A DNA stretch of 50,619 bases, taken from assembly GCA_036337035.1 (NCBI GenBank), contig JAYZFC010000009.1, forward strand, positions 1-50,619. The letters are read 5' to 3'. The notes under the pieces were generated by a model, which worked only from the letters and a program-made list of their open reading frames with translations, had not been told where the DNA came from and made no database searches. The DNA comes from TMED78 sp036337035. Lineage in GTDB: Bacteria > Pseudomonadota > Gammaproteobacteria > Steroidobacterales > Rariloculaceae. A program made the translations under genes and the position numbers. This document shows positions 26,380 to 35,888 of this stretch, piece after piece (the first letter of the stretch is position 1; each line of letters begins with the position of its first letter).

Positions 26380-27939
26380 TCAAATATTCCTATAATAATC
26401 TTTTAGATAGCTCTCGAAGGAGCATGAACTTTTTCTCTCTAATTCTTTACTAGTTTCTATAGAATTTTCTGCTTCTTCTTTAAAAAATTTATACTTTTCT
26501 TCAGACAATCTTAGACTTTTAAAATATGAAGCATGTTCTTGTGATGCATGTAATGAAAATTCAGAGAAACTTATGCTTTCTCTTTCTATTTCGTTCAAGA
26601 TTTTAGCAGATGGTGTTTCTTCAGACCAGTGAATTAATTTCATTTGAGATTTAACAGACTCAGAATAATCATTATTTTTTCTATTTTCATCAAGAGACTT
26701 AGCAACTTCTAAAATATTCTCTAGAATTAAAATTCCTATTCTTTTCAAAAAATCTGCCTTACCATTGATTACTAATTTCAAGTCAGGAGATCGCCCTTGT
26801 TTAGCAACTATTAGATTTCTATTATCAATTTCCTTTTGCTCATTAGGATGAATATGTGGACTATCAGATAATAAGCAGTAAATTAGTGCTGCTTCAGTGA
26901 AATAAAGTTGATCCTTGCTAATCCCTAACGGATCCATCATATTAATATCAGCAGTTCTTAGTTCTATAAAACCAACCCCTTCTTTTCTTAAATTAGCTAT
27001 TAGAGGCTGGTCATTCAATGAAATAGCCTTAGGTCTTACAAAACTATAATACTCATTTTCAATTTGTAAGTTATTAGTATTTAATTGTTTATATTTATTT
27101 TTCTCCCTCAGGCCAATTTTTTCGTACATCACATTAGGAGTTCTAATAGCTTTTGATAAGTCCTGCACATACTGATTAAGTGAGTTAAAGGATATATCTA
27201 ATTCAGCTTGTCCATTATTGGAATAACCAATATCACTCATTCTGAGAGAAGTACTAAATTTACCATATAAACTATTTGAATCATGCTCTTTAAGACCACT
27301 AGTACCTTTTTGATCATAGGATCTACACATTATGGGAGACGCACCGAATAAGTATATAAAGATCCACGAAATTCTATAAAAATTTCTTATAAGTGACATG
27401 TACTCCTGAGATGCGAAGTCTCTTAATGATAGTGAATTTTTTTTATATTCCTTATAAGTAGGCCAAAAATCTAAAGGCAAAGAATAGTTAAAATGTATAC
27501 CAGATATTAATTGCATCTCCTTTCCATATCGGTAACCAAGACCATTTCTATAAAATGATTTCATAAGACCTTTATTGGACATTCCATAATGAGCTATTGG
27601 AAGATTTGAGATTTGGGAAATCTCACAAGGCATGCTCTGAGACCATAATAATTCATCATTACAAACAGAATAAAAAAAAGTATGCGTATCACATAAAAAT
27701 TGAAGCATGTCAGAATTAGAATTATAAGGAGGAGTAACAAATTCTAATAATGACTCTGAATAATCAGTAGTTATATAAGGATTGCTTAAAGCTGAGCCAA
27801 GCTTTAAGGGGTGCGGTTTCATTGATAAATTACCCTTGAAATCAACTCTAAGAGATTCTTTCTCTATTCCTCTTAATCCACTATTTAGTAGCTTTACCTG
27901 ATCTCTATTTCTTAACCAATTTCCATCAAAATTTAGCAA
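26380..27939 (-). CDS. gshA: Glutamate--cysteine ligase
   Basis: A 519-residue enzyme of the gammaproteobacterial GshA type, close to E. coli length (518). It makes gamma-glutamylcysteine, the first step of glutathione synthesis. Family blocks are GIEKESLRVDFKGNLS, ITTDYSESLLEFVTPP, HYGMSNKGLMKSFYRNGLGYRYG, ISGIHFNYS and FIELRTADINMMDP. The start is TTG at 27939 (the longer frame has no ATG here), with a weak GAGA upstream. The glutathione synthetase gene gshB is not in the window. Confidence 0.95.
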   Translation of the reverse strand: MLNFDGNWLRNRDQVKLLNSGLRGIEKESLRVDFKGNLSMKPHPLKLGSALSNPYITTDYSESLLEFVTPPYNSNSDMLQFLCDTHTFFYSVCNDELLWSQSMPCEISQISNLPIAHYGMSNKGLMKSFYRNGLGYRYGKEMQLISGIHFNYSLPLDFWPTYKEYKKNSLSLRDFASQEYMSLIRNFYRISWIFIYLFGASPIMCRSYDQKGTSGLKEHDSNSLYGKFSTSLRMSDIGYSNNGQAELDISFNSLNQYVQDLSKAIRTPNVMYEKIGLREKNKYKQLNTNNLQIENEYYSFVRPKAISLNDQPLIANLRKEGVGFIELRTADINMMDPLGISKDQLYFTEAALIYCLLSDSPHIHPNEQKEIDNRNLIVAKQGRSPDLKLVINGKADFLKRIGILILENILEVAKSLDENRKNNDYSESVKSQMKLIHWSEETPSAKILNEIERESISFSEFSLHASQEHASYFKSLRLSEEKYKFFKEEAENSIETSKELERKSSCSFESYLKDYYRNI

Positions 27940-28083
27940 AAGTATCTCGCTTTTTTAATTAATAATTTACAGATATATACTATATTAAACATTAAAAAGA
28001 TAAGCCATCACAACATAAATGGAACCTAATAAAACAGTAGGGTATAGTATAAGAAACTCAAGAAAAAACTTATATGAGATTTG

Positions 28084-28470
28084 ATGAATATATTTAGATT
28101 AATTTTTTTTCTCTTTGTAATCAATACGGCAACTATTGGATATAGCTGTGATTACCCTCCTCTAGTAATAATTCCTGATGGATTAACCGCAAGTATGGAG
28201 GAAATGCTAATAGCTCAAGACCAAATAAAAAATTACATGGCAAATATGGATATATATCTCAGCTGTCTAAATGAAGAGATAACAACAACAGGTGATCAAG
28301 CTACAATTGAATATCGATCTATTATGTATTCAAGGTACAACGCTGCTGTAGCTGAAATGGAAGCAGTTGCTTCTATTTTTAATGAGCAAGTGGATCTTCA
28401 TAATGAAATAAATCAAGCACCTACTGATATAGAAGAAGAAACTGAATATCGACAATTTCAATTTAATTAG
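28084..28470 (+). CDS. Small secreted protein of unknown function
   Basis: A 128-residue protein with a signal peptide (hydrophobic 5-20). The mature protein starts near SCDYPPLVIIPDG and contains a second cysteine in DIYLSCLNEE, so an internal disulfide is possible. The rest is mainly helical and acidic (ASMEEMLIAQDQIKNYMANM, AVAEMEAVASIFNEQVDLHNEI). I have an impression of similar small proteins in other gammaproteobacteria but cannot name a function. The start is the ATG at 28084 directly after a TTG. It lies 12 bases before mdh. DsbA at 48110 could oxidise it. Confidence 0.75.
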   Translation: MNIFRLIFFLFVINTATIGYSCDYPPLVIIPDGLTASMEEMLIAQDQIKNYMANMDIYLSCLNEEITTTGDQATIEYRSIMYSRYNAAVAEMEAVASIFNEQVDLHNEINQAPTDIEEETEYRQFQFN

Positions 28471-28482
28471 GAGATTCATAAT

Positions 28483-29466
28483 ATGCCAAGTAAAAAAGCC
28501 GTTAGAGTATCTATAACAGGCGCTGCAGGTCAAATAGGCTACCAGCTTGCATTTAGAATTGCTTCTGGCCAACTATTCGGAAAAGATCAACCAATTATTC
28601 TTCAATTAATAGAAATTACCCCAGCTATGAAAGCGTTAAACGGTGTAGCAATGGAACTTGATGATTGCTCTTTTGATACTTTAGATAAAGTTATTATAAC
28701 TGATGATCTTAAAATAGGTTTTAAAGATACTAACTATGCTTTCCTAGTTGGAGCTAAACCTAGAACAGCTGATATAGAGAGAAAGGACTTATTACTTGGT
28801 AATGCAAAAATATTTTCTGAACAGGGAAAATCTATAAATGATGTAGCTGACAATAACATCAAAGTGCTAGTTGTAGGGAATCCTGCTAATACTAATGCTT
28901 TGATAGCTCGAGAAAATGCCCCTGATATTGACTCAAAGAATTTCACAGCAATGACTAGACTGGATCATAATAGAGCTAAAGCTCAAATAGCAATAAAAAC
29001 TGGTGCTCACGTCTCAGAAATAAAAAAAATGATAATTTGGGGTAATCATTCTGCTACTCAATATCCAGATATTTCACATTGCGTAAAAAATCAGAAAAAA
29101 ATTAAGGAAGAAGTAAGTCAAGAATGGTATAGACAAGAATTTATTCCATTAGTGCAACAAAGGGGAACAGAAATAATTAAAGCTAGGGGAGCTTCATCTG
29201 CTGCCTCAGCAGCCTCAGCAGCAATGGATCATATGAGAGACTGGGTCCAAGGAACCCCAGAAAATGACTGGGTTAGCATGGGTGTAGCATCTGATGGAAG
29301 CTATTCAATTCCTGAAGGAGTAGTTTATTCATATCCCGTGATCTGTAAAAATGGTAAATATACTATAGTACAAAATCTTGAAATTGATACATTTAGTAAG
29401 GAAAAAATGGATATTACTAATATTGAACTTCGAGAAGAAAGAAATGCAGTTGAAGAACTGCTGTAA
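28483..29466 (+). CDS. mdh: Malate dehydrogenase
   Basis: A 327-residue NAD-dependent enzyme of the TCA cycle, interconverting malate and oxaloacetate in the cytoplasm. The nucleotide motif is TGAAGQIGYQL (near residue 12), followed by LQLIEITPAM, VGNPANTNALIARENAP, the substrate arginine block MTRLDHNRAKAQIA and catalytic WGNHSATQYPD. It is the longer cytosolic-type MDH common in many aerobic bacteria, not the shorter E. coli type. A good AGGAG precedes the ATG. With the kor operon this places two TCA-cycle steps in the window. Confidence 0.97.
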   Translation: MPSKKAVRVSITGAAGQIGYQLAFRIASGQLFGKDQPIILQLIEITPAMKALNGVAMELDDCSFDTLDKVIITDDLKIGFKDTNYAFLVGAKPRTADIERKDLLLGNAKIFSEQGKSINDVADNNIKVLVVGNPANTNALIARENAPDIDSKNFTAMTRLDHNRAKAQIAIKTGAHVSEIKKMIIWGNHSATQYPDISHCVKNQKKIKEEVSQEWYRQEFIPLVQQRGTEIIKARGASSAASAASAAMDHMRDWVQGTPENDWVSMGVASDGSYSIPEGVVYSYPVICKNGKYTIVQNLEIDTFSKEKMDITNIELREERNAVEELL

Positions 29467-29489
29467 ATATTAAATAGGATAGGTTTATT

Positions 29490-31934
29490 ATGATTGGCAT
29501 GTTTTGGCTTTTGTTCATATTAATAATTTGCTTATTCCTATCCTATAAGCGTATCGAATATAAGACCTCTTCTGCTGCACTTGGTGCCACAATAGTTATT
29601 TTTACATTATTTGGCCCTAGTTTTTTTTGGTCTATGATTCTATGGCTTATATTTCTCCCGTTACTATGCCTAAATATAGCATCTCTAAGAAAAGAGTATC
29701 TAACTGTTCCAATATATAATTCTTTAAAAAATAAGCTTCCTAAATTATCAAGTACAGAAAGAGAAGCACTTGAAGCTGGAGGAGTTTGGTGGGAAGGTGA
29801 ATTTTTTTCTGGAATGCCGAATTGGGATAAACTGCTCAATCTAAAACCAGGTAAGCTTTCAAAGGAAGAGCAAGATTTCTTAGATGGACCGACAGAAGAG
29901 CTTTGTGCAATGCTAAATGACTGGGAAATAAATCATGATTTGTTAGACCTCCCAGATAAAGCATGGAAATACCTAAAAGAAAAAAAATTCTTCTCGCTGA
30001 TAATTCCAAAAAAGTATGGTGGTTTGGGTTTCTCTCCTCTTGCTGTTTCTTTAATACTATCAAAAGCTTCGTCTTGTAACTCAACCCTAACTTCAATAAT
30101 GAGCGTTCCTAATTCACTAGGCCCAGCAGAACTACTTCTTCATTATGGTACTGAAGAGCAAAAAAATTATTGGCTCCCTCGATTAGCTAAGAGTATTGAT
30201 ATTCCATGTTTTGCCCTAACATCTCCTAGAGCTGGATCTGATGCAACAGCTATTATGGATCATGGAGTTATTTGCAAAAAAAAATACAAAGGTAAAGAAG
30301 TAATAGGGATTAACTTAAATTGGGATAAAAGATATATAACACTTGCTCCTATAGCAACAGTATTAGGTTTAGCAGTAAAACTTTCTGATCCTGATCACTT
30401 GATTGGCAATAAAGATGATTATGGAATAACTGCTATTTTAGTTCCAACTAACTTAGATGGAATAACTATAGGTCGTAGACATCTGCCAATGGGAATTCCT
30501 TTCCAGAATGGCCCAACCCAAGGTAAAAATGTTTTTGTCCCAATTGATTCAATTATTGGTGGACAAAAAATGGCTGGTAAGGGCTGGAAAATGCTTGTAG
30601 AGCTCCTATCAGTTGGAAGAGGTATTGCGCTTCCAAGCAATGCTGTCGGAGGAGCTCAAACAGCTATATATACAACTGGTGCATATGCAAACCTAAGGAA
30701 GCAGTTTGGTATGTCTATAGGAAAATTTGAGGGAGTAGGCGAAGCTATTGCAAGGATGGCAGGTTATACCTATATCATTAAATCTGGATCAAGAGTTACA
30801 TGCGCTGCTATCAATCAGGGCGAAAAACCAGCTGTCCCAAGCGCAATACTTAAATATCATAATACAGAACTCAGCAGAATAATTATAAAAGATGCTATAG
30901 ATATTCATGCCGGTAAACTTGTTATCCTTGGTCCTAAGAATTATTTAGGGAATAGGTTTGCTGGCTCGGTTGTGCCGGTAACTGTAGAAGGAGCAAATAT
31001 ACTTACTCGTAGTCTGATCATTTTTGGCCAGGGAGCAATTCGTTGTCATCCATTTGTTTTACCTGAACTAAACGCTATGACGGAAGATGATCAAGAAAAA
31101 GGTATAAATTCATTTGATAAGCTATTTTTTAAGCATATTGGCTATTCTGTATCTAATGCTGTTAGATCACTAATTATGGGAATTACATTTGCTAAGTTTT
31201 CATTCTCTCCAAGAAAAAATTCTCTAAGTTCATATTATCGGCAAGTTAATAGATATAGCGCTTCTTTTGCATTAGTAACTGATGTTGCGATGCTTTTCTT
31301 GGGAGGAGATTTAAAAAGAAAAGAGTTATTATCTGCTAGATTAGGTGATGTACTTAGCTATCTATACTTTACCTCAATGGTTCTAAAACATTATGAAGAT
31401 GAGGGCTCCCCAAAGGAAGACTTACCTTTGGTAGAATGGTCATGTAGATTTTTATTATATAGAGCCCAAGAACAATTACATGGCTTTTTAAGAAATTTCC
31501 CTAATAGATTGATCGCAAAAATCTTAAGAATCTTAGTTTTTCCTCGTGGGAGATCTTTCTCATCTCCTTCTGATCAGCTTGGTAACGCTATTGTCGATCT
31601 AATGACAACACCTTCAGAATCTAGAGACAGGCTTTGCTCAGGAATGTTCAATGACGAAAAAGGCTATATTGCATCTCTTAATAAGACACTACTGTTAGCA
31701 GAAGAAGTTAAACCAATCGAGAAAAAGATTCTACAGGCCAATAAAAAGAAGGTTTTATTATCAGAAACCTTTTTAGACCAAATAAAAGAAGCAGAAGAAA
31801 AAGGCATCATAAGCTCTTCTGAAAAAGAAAAAATGATTGATTTTGATGCTAGAATGATGGAAGTTATATCTGTTGATGATTTTGATCCAAAAGAATTAGT
31901 GTCTAAAACTAAAAACTCTATAGAGGAGAATTAA
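29490..31934 (+). CDS. fadE: Acyl-CoA dehydrogenase FadE
   Basis: An 814-residue flavoenzyme, the same length as E. coli FadE, catalysing the first step of fatty-acid beta-oxidation. Two hydrophobic helices near the N-terminus (1-20 and 27-57) anchor it to the membrane. The dehydrogenase core follows: IIPKKYGGLGFSPLAVS, IPCFALTSPRAGSDATAI, GKGWKMLVELLSVGRGIALPSNAVG, and VTVEGANILTRSLIIFGQGAIRCHPF. The C-terminal third matches the extra domain typical of FadE (DUF1974). It follows mdh by 23 bases and touches the next lipoprotein gene. Confidence 0.95.
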   Translation: MIGMFWLLFILIICLFLSYKRIEYKTSSAALGATIVIFTLFGPSFFWSMILWLIFLPLLCLNIASLRKEYLTVPIYNSLKNKLPKLSSTEREALEAGGVWWEGEFFSGMPNWDKLLNLKPGKLSKEEQDFLDGPTEELCAMLNDWEINHDLLDLPDKAWKYLKEKKFFSLIIPKKYGGLGFSPLAVSLILSKASSCNSTLTSIMSVPNSLGPAELLLHYGTEEQKNYWLPRLAKSIDIPCFALTSPRAGSDATAIMDHGVICKKKYKGKEVIGINLNWDKRYITLAPIATVLGLAVKLSDPDHLIGNKDDYGITAILVPTNLDGITIGRRHLPMGIPFQNGPTQGKNVFVPIDSIIGGQKMAGKGWKMLVELLSVGRGIALPSNAVGGAQTAIYTTGAYANLRKQFGMSIGKFEGVGEAIARMAGYTYIIKSGSRVTCAAINQGEKPAVPSAILKYHNTELSRIIIKDAIDIHAGKLVILGPKNYLGNRFAGSVVPVTVEGANILTRSLIIFGQGAIRCHPFVLPELNAMTEDDQEKGINSFDKLFFKHIGYSVSNAVRSLIMGITFAKFSFSPRKNSLSSYYRQVNRYSASFALVTDVAMLFLGGDLKRKELLSARLGDVLSYLYFTSMVLKHYEDEGSPKEDLPLVEWSCRFLLYRAQEQLHGFLRNFPNRLIAKILRILVFPRGRSFSSPSDQLGNAIVDLMTTPSESRDRLCSGMFNDEKGYIASLNKTLLLAEEVKPIEKKILQANKKKVLLSETFLDQIKEAEEKGIISSSEKEKMIDFDARMMEVISVDDFDPKELVSKTKNSIEEN

Positions 31935-31935
31935 A

Positions 31936-32418
31936 ATGAAATATAAATTAACTTCTTATTTTCTATCTTTGTTTATACTTCTTGGCTGTACACAAGAAAC
32001 AGCCAATGAATCAAATTCTAGCTCATCTTCTGAAGCACAACCGGTAGCTATGGATCTGTCTATAAGAGAGGCTCCAGCTGAAGCCTATGTTTATTTTATT
32101 GCACCGCTAGATGGAGAAACGCTATCTAACCCGGTAAAGATAGTTTTTGGGCTATCTGGCTTAGGAATAGCTCCAGCCCTAATTGATGCTCCAAACACTG
32201 GGCATCACCACTTGCTCATAGATGCTTCATTAGAAAATTATGAACTTCCTATTCCTGCTGATGAAAATCATGTTCATTTTGGTTTAGGCCAATCCGAAAC
32301 TACTATAGAGCTATCTCCGGGTGAGCATAATCTTCAACTAGTAGTAGGCGATCTTCTTCATAGGCCGCATAATCCACCAATAATGTCTGATATTATAACC
32401 ATCGAAGTCATTGAATAA
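31936..32418 (+). CDS. DUF4399 lipoprotein
   Basis: A 160-residue exported protein with a lipoprotein signal (LLGC, Cys18) and a Ser/Asn/Glu-rich linker. The domain from about residue 50 fits DUF4399: AYVYFIAPLDGETLSNPVKIVFGLSG, then NTGHHHLLIDA and HVHFGLGQSETTIELSPGEHNLQLVVGD. The clustered histidines could bind a metal or small ligand; the function is not known. The start ATG follows the fadE stop by one base, with GAGGAG as ribosome site, so it is in the fadE operon. Confidence 0.85.
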   Translation: MKYKLTSYFLSLFILLGCTQETANESNSSSSSEAQPVAMDLSIREAPAEAYVYFIAPLDGETLSNPVKIVFGLSGLGIAPALIDAPNTGHHHLLIDASLENYELPIPADENHVHFGLGQSETTIELSPGEHNLQLVVGDLLHRPHNPPIMSDIITIEVIE

Positions 32419-32461
32419 AATATACTTTCAAAGTTATATTTTTTTTAATTAGGAGCTGATT

Positions 32462-33406
32462 TTGTATACTCAGTTTTTTGGCCTTAACGAAAAGCCCTTC
32501 TCTATAACTCCTGATCCTCGATATTTATATTTAAGTAAAAAACATACAGATGCCTTAGCGCATTTAGTTTATGGTGTATCTGAAAGTGGTGGTTTTATTC
32601 AGCTAACCGGCGAAGTTGGTACAGGAAAAACTACTTTAGTAAGAAGTTTGATAGAACAAATCCCAGAAGAAGTAGATATAGCTCTAATACTAAACCCACA
32701 ACTAACAACAAAAGACTTTCTCGTTACTATCTGCGAGGAGCTTGATATTGAAATTCCTGATAATAATACAATTAAAATTCTAATAGACAACTTAAGCAAG
32801 TACCTTCTAGATTCTCATGCAAAAGGGAGACGAACTGTTCTCATTGTTGATGAAGCTCAAAATTTAAATCGAAATGTCCTAGAACAAGTAAGGCTTTTAA
32901 CAAATCTAGAAACTTCTAGACAAAAGTTATTACAAATCATATTTATAGGCCAACCAGAATTAAGAGAAACAATAAATAAAAAAAATATGAGGCAACTTTC
33001 TCAAAGAATAACTGGTAGGTACCATCTTGATCCATTGAGCAAAAAAGATGCTCTTCAATATATAAAACATAGAATGAGGATTGCTGGAGCTATGGGAGAA
33101 ATCTTTAAATATTCATCACTTAAAGAAATTTATCGATTATCGCAAGGTATTCCTAGGATTATAAATGTGCTGTGTGATCATGCATTATTAGCTGCTTATA
33201 CTGAGGAAATAAGAGTAATTAATAAATCCATAGTAAGAAAATCAGCTAAAGAGATTTATGGTAATGATAAAAATACTCATAGCCCTAATATCGCGTTTTT
33301 TTTCTTATTATTAGGTTCAGCCTTTATAATATTTGGTATTAGTAAGATTTTAGATCCTAATAATACCTGGATTTTAGAAAAACTAAGTTTTTTTAATTTC
33401 TTTTAA
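32462..33406 (+). CDS. gspA: GspA/ExeA-like AAA ATPase
   Basis: A 314-residue AAA ATPase of the ExeA/GspA type. It starts with the family signature FFGLNEKPFSITPDPRYLYLS. Walker A is GEVGTGKT at 50-57 and Walker B is VLIVDEAQNL near 125, followed by the GQPELRE and QRITGRYHLDPL blocks. A hydrophobic helix near 279-296 anchors it in the membrane. Full-length ExeA is about 550 residues with a C-terminal peptidoglycan-binding domain; that domain is absent here. Start TTG at 32462 with AGGAG six bases upstream. It helps install the secretin of type II secretion and is paired with gspB. Confidence 0.85.
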   Translation: MYTQFFGLNEKPFSITPDPRYLYLSKKHTDALAHLVYGVSESGGFIQLTGEVGTGKTTLVRSLIEQIPEEVDIALILNPQLTTKDFLVTICEELDIEIPDNNTIKILIDNLSKYLLDSHAKGRRTVLIVDEAQNLNRNVLEQVRLLTNLETSRQKLLQIIFIGQPELRETINKKNMRQLSQRITGRYHLDPLSKKDALQYIKHRMRIAGAMGEIFKYSSLKEIYRLSQGIPRIINVLCDHALLAAYTEEIRVINKSIVRKSAKEIYGNDKNTHSPNIAFFFLLLGSAFIIFGISKILDPNNTWILEKLSFFNFF

Positions 33407-33423
33407 ATAGAGGAATATATAAT

Positions 33424-34017
33424 ATGTCTTTTATTCTTGATGCATTAAGAAAATCTGAAAATGAGCGATTAAAGTCTGAACCTCCAAAAATAACTAATAT
33501 TCCATATGCAATTCCAATAAAAAAGCTACCAATTTGGATTAAATTACTAATTCTTATATTGCTCCTTTTATGTGTTGGGTTGGCATGGTTATGGTTAAAA
33601 GATGAAGTTAATCAACCTCAAATTGCTTCAATAGAAATACCAAAGCAGGAACTATTTAATACTGAAATTTCTAATCAAGATATCTCCACTTCAAGAGTAA
33701 TAGAAGATCTAACTGATATAAGCATATCAGAATCAGTGAATGAAAATAATTTTCAATCAGAGTTTATGATTGATACGGTAGAAGAAATAATACCAACCTA
33801 TATGGAGCTAAAAGCACAAGGTATATCATTACCAAATTTAAATATAGAACTCCATGTTTTTAGTAGTGTCGATGATAATAGCTTTGTCAGAATTAATTCT
33901 AGAAGCTTTAGGGAGGGGGATTATATATCTCCAGAAGGTATTTCTATTGTTGAAATTAATGAATCAGGAGTAATCACTCAATTTCAGGGCAAGACATTCT
34001 TGCTAACATTAAATTAA
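33424..34017 (+). CDS. gspB: GspB-like type II secretion assembly protein
   Basis: A 197-residue single-pass inner-membrane protein. The cytoplasmic start MSFILDALRKSENER is the family signature. A hydrophobic helix is at about 38-60, then a polar linker. The periplasmic GspB C-terminal domain occupies roughly 130-197 (LPNLNIELHVFSSVDDNSFVRINSRSFREGDYI, GVITQFQGKTFLLTL). It works with GspA to insert the GspD secretin through the peptidoglycan. It follows gspA by 17 bases. The other type II secretion genes are not in this window. Confidence 0.88.
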   Translation: MSFILDALRKSENERLKSEPPKITNIPYAIPIKKLPIWIKLLILILLLLCVGLAWLWLKDEVNQPQIASIEIPKQELFNTEISNQDISTSRVIEDLTDISISESVNENNFQSEFMIDTVEEIIPTYMELKAQGISLPNLNIELHVFSSVDDNSFVRINSRSFREGDYISPEGISIVEINESGVITQFQGKTFLLTLN

Positions 34018-34019
34018 AG

Positions 34020-34844
34020 CTAATTTTTTATACCAGTACCTTTGTTTAATAGAAAGATAGCAATAAAAAATAAAGAAAATAGGGCTATAAAAATTATTAT
34101 ATAAGCTTTAATTATTGGTATATCAGAAATTCCTAGCATTCCATATCTAAAGGCATTTACCATATATAAAATAGGATTAAATTGAGCAATATTTTGCCAA
34201 AAAGGCGATAGAAGCGATATAGAAAAAAATACACCCCCGAGATATGTTAGTGGAGCCAAAACGAATGTTGGAATAATCGAAATCTCATCAAAATTTTTTG
34301 CAAATATTGCATTTAGTAGTCCAGCTAATGAAAAAGTCATAGATGTTAAAATAATAGTAGAAAATGTTATTAATGGATAAACTATTTTCAAATCCGTAAA
34401 AAATAAAGCAACAATAGTAACTACAAATGCGACGAGAATACCCCTGATTAACCCTCCTGTGACAAAACCAAACACAATTGTTATTACATCCATAGGAGAA
34501 ACAAGCATTTCTTCAAAATGTCTATGTAATTTTCCTGAGAAAAATGAAGATACAACATTACCAAACGAATTTGTAATGATAGACATCATTATAAGCCCTG
34601 GCGCTATGAATGTAGTATATGGAATTCCACTCATATCGCCTATTCTACTTCCAATTAGACTGCCAAAAATAATAAAATAAAGTGTCATTGTAATAGCAGG
34701 TGGAAGGATAGTCTGAATCCATATCCTAAGAATTCTCTTAATCTCTCTTCTTATTATAGTGTAATAACCAACAAAATTAACTTTCACTAATTCATTTAAT
34801 TTGGTATTGGAATTGCTATGTATTTTTTCTTTTCTATTTAGCAT
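34020..34844 (-). CDS. ABC-2 type transporter permease (YadH-like)
   Basis: A 274-residue membrane protein with six hydrophobic segments and the ABC-2 pattern: IPYTTFIAPGLIMMSIITNSFGNVVSSFF, HRHFEEMLVSPMDV, FVLAPLTYLGGVFFSISLLSPFWQNIAQFNPILYMVNAFRYGMLG. It pairs with the ATPase gene directly upstream as an exporter of unknown substrate; E. coli YadGH is the nearest named relative. The start is the ATG at 34844, chosen because AAAGGA lies six bases before it. The frame extends to 34886, which would give a 53-base overlap with the ATPase gene; the chosen start overlaps by 11. Confidence 0.88.
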   Translation of the reverse strand: MLNRKEKIHSNSNTKLNELVKVNFVGYYTIIRREIKRILRIWIQTILPPAITMTLYFIIFGSLIGSRIGDMSGIPYTTFIAPGLIMMSIITNSFGNVVSSFFSGKLHRHFEEMLVSPMDVITIVFGFVTGGLIRGILVAFVVTIVALFFTDLKIVYPLITFSTIILTSMTFSLAGLLNAIFAKNFDEISIIPTFVLAPLTYLGGVFFSISLLSPFWQNIAQFNPILYMVNAFRYGMLGISDIPIIKAYIIIFIALFSLFFIAIFLLNKGTGIKN

Positions 34845-35760
34845 TATTATCCTTTCCATCAACATAACTAATGAATAGCTCTTCAAGCCTATTACTCCTC
34901 GCTCTTATACTAGATATTTCTATATTTTGATTAGAAAGACTCAAAAATAAATCATTTATGTTTTGATCGCTAGAAACACTTACCTCAATTTCATAATCAT
35001 TTCTTAATGAAGATTTAAAATTATTAATAGTAGGATTTTTTAAACAGGGCTTCGACAATGTAAGAATAAAAATTTGATGAGACAGTTTCTTTACAACATT
35101 TGCGATAGAGTCATTTTCAATAATAATACCTTCATCAATAATAGCAATGTTTTTACATAAACTTTCAGCTTCCTCAAGATAATGTGTTGTAAGAATAATT
35201 GTCATTCCATCATCATTGATTTCTCTTAATAGATCCCACATTGATCTTCTGATCTCTATATCTACTCCAGCAGTAGGCTCATCCAAAATTAATAACTTTG
35301 GCTCATGAACTAAAGCTCTTGCTATCATAAGCCTTCTTTTCATTCCACCTGATAATGTCCTAGCTATATCATTTCGCCTATCCCATAATCTCAAAGCTTT
35401 TAAATATTTTTCAGTACGATATATTGCTGTCTTTCTAGATACACCATAATAACCAGCTTGATTAATTAATATGTTTGAACAAGTTTCAAACATATTGATA
35501 TTAAACTCCTGAGGTACTACACCAATAAATGATTTACATTGATTTTTATGGGTATCAAAGTCATAGTCAAAAATCTTTACCAGACCACTAGATTTACTAG
35601 TTAAAGATGTAATGATATTAATTATAGTAGTCTTACCTGCACCGTTTGGTCCTAATAACGCGAAAAAATCTCCGGTATGTACATCAAGATCAATACCCTT
35701 AATGACATCCTTACCATTGGAATAGGTTTTAAATAAGTTTGATATTTTTAGTGCTTTCAT
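34834..35760 (-). CDS. ABC transporter ATP-binding protein (YadG-like)
   Basis: A 308-residue ATPase subunit. Walker A is GPNGAGKT (37-44), the signature is LSGGMKRR near 137, Walker B is LLILDEPTAG near 155, and the switch histidine is in TTHYLEE. The C-terminal 70 residues are a small accessory domain as in YadG/drug- or polysaccharide-type exporters. It acts with the downstream permease on the same strand. The substrate is unknown. The gene is divergent from argR, sharing a 128-base intergenic region. Confidence 0.92.
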   Translation of the reverse strand: MKALKISNLFKTYSNGKDVIKGIDLDVHTGDFFALLGPNGAGKTTIINIITSLTSKSSGLVKIFDYDFDTHKNQCKSFIGVVPQEFNINMFETCSNILINQAGYYGVSRKTAIYRTEKYLKALRLWDRRNDIARTLSGGMKRRLMIARALVHEPKLLILDEPTAGVDIEIRRSMWDLLREINDDGMTIILTTHYLEEAESLCKNIAIIDEGIIIENDSIANVVKKLSHQIFILTLSKPCLKNPTINNFKSSLRNDYEIEVSVSSDQNINDLFLSLSNQNIEISSIRARSNRLEELFISYVDGKDNNAK

Positions 35761-35824
35761 TTTTTATTACCATACGATATGCAGCTATTTTACTGAAAAA
35801 ATATGGACTTATTTAGTAATAACT

Positions 35825-35872
35825 ATTGCATAATTTGCGCATATACTATATGATATGCACAAATTATGAATA
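35825..35872 (+). promoter_or_regulatory. Promoter and long inverted repeat upstream of argR
   Basis: Positions 35825-35844 and 35853-35872 form an imperfect inverted repeat (16 of 20 bases pair) around an 8-base centre. The inner arms are TGCGCATAT and ATATGCACA, one mismatch. A promoter fits inside it: TTGCAT at 35826-35831, 17 bases, TATGAT at 35849-35854. The repeat therefore covers the -35, -10 and start of argR-argG transcription and is a likely operator. It does not match the canonical E. coli ARG box. Confidence 0.5.
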
Positions 35873-35888
35873 TGGGACATATAAAACC

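Noticed and set aside
28330..28572. Minus-strand open frame over the small secreted protein and the start of mdh
   Set aside because: It would cross a real gene boundary and lacks a plausible start signal; the plus-strand genes have good ribosome sites.
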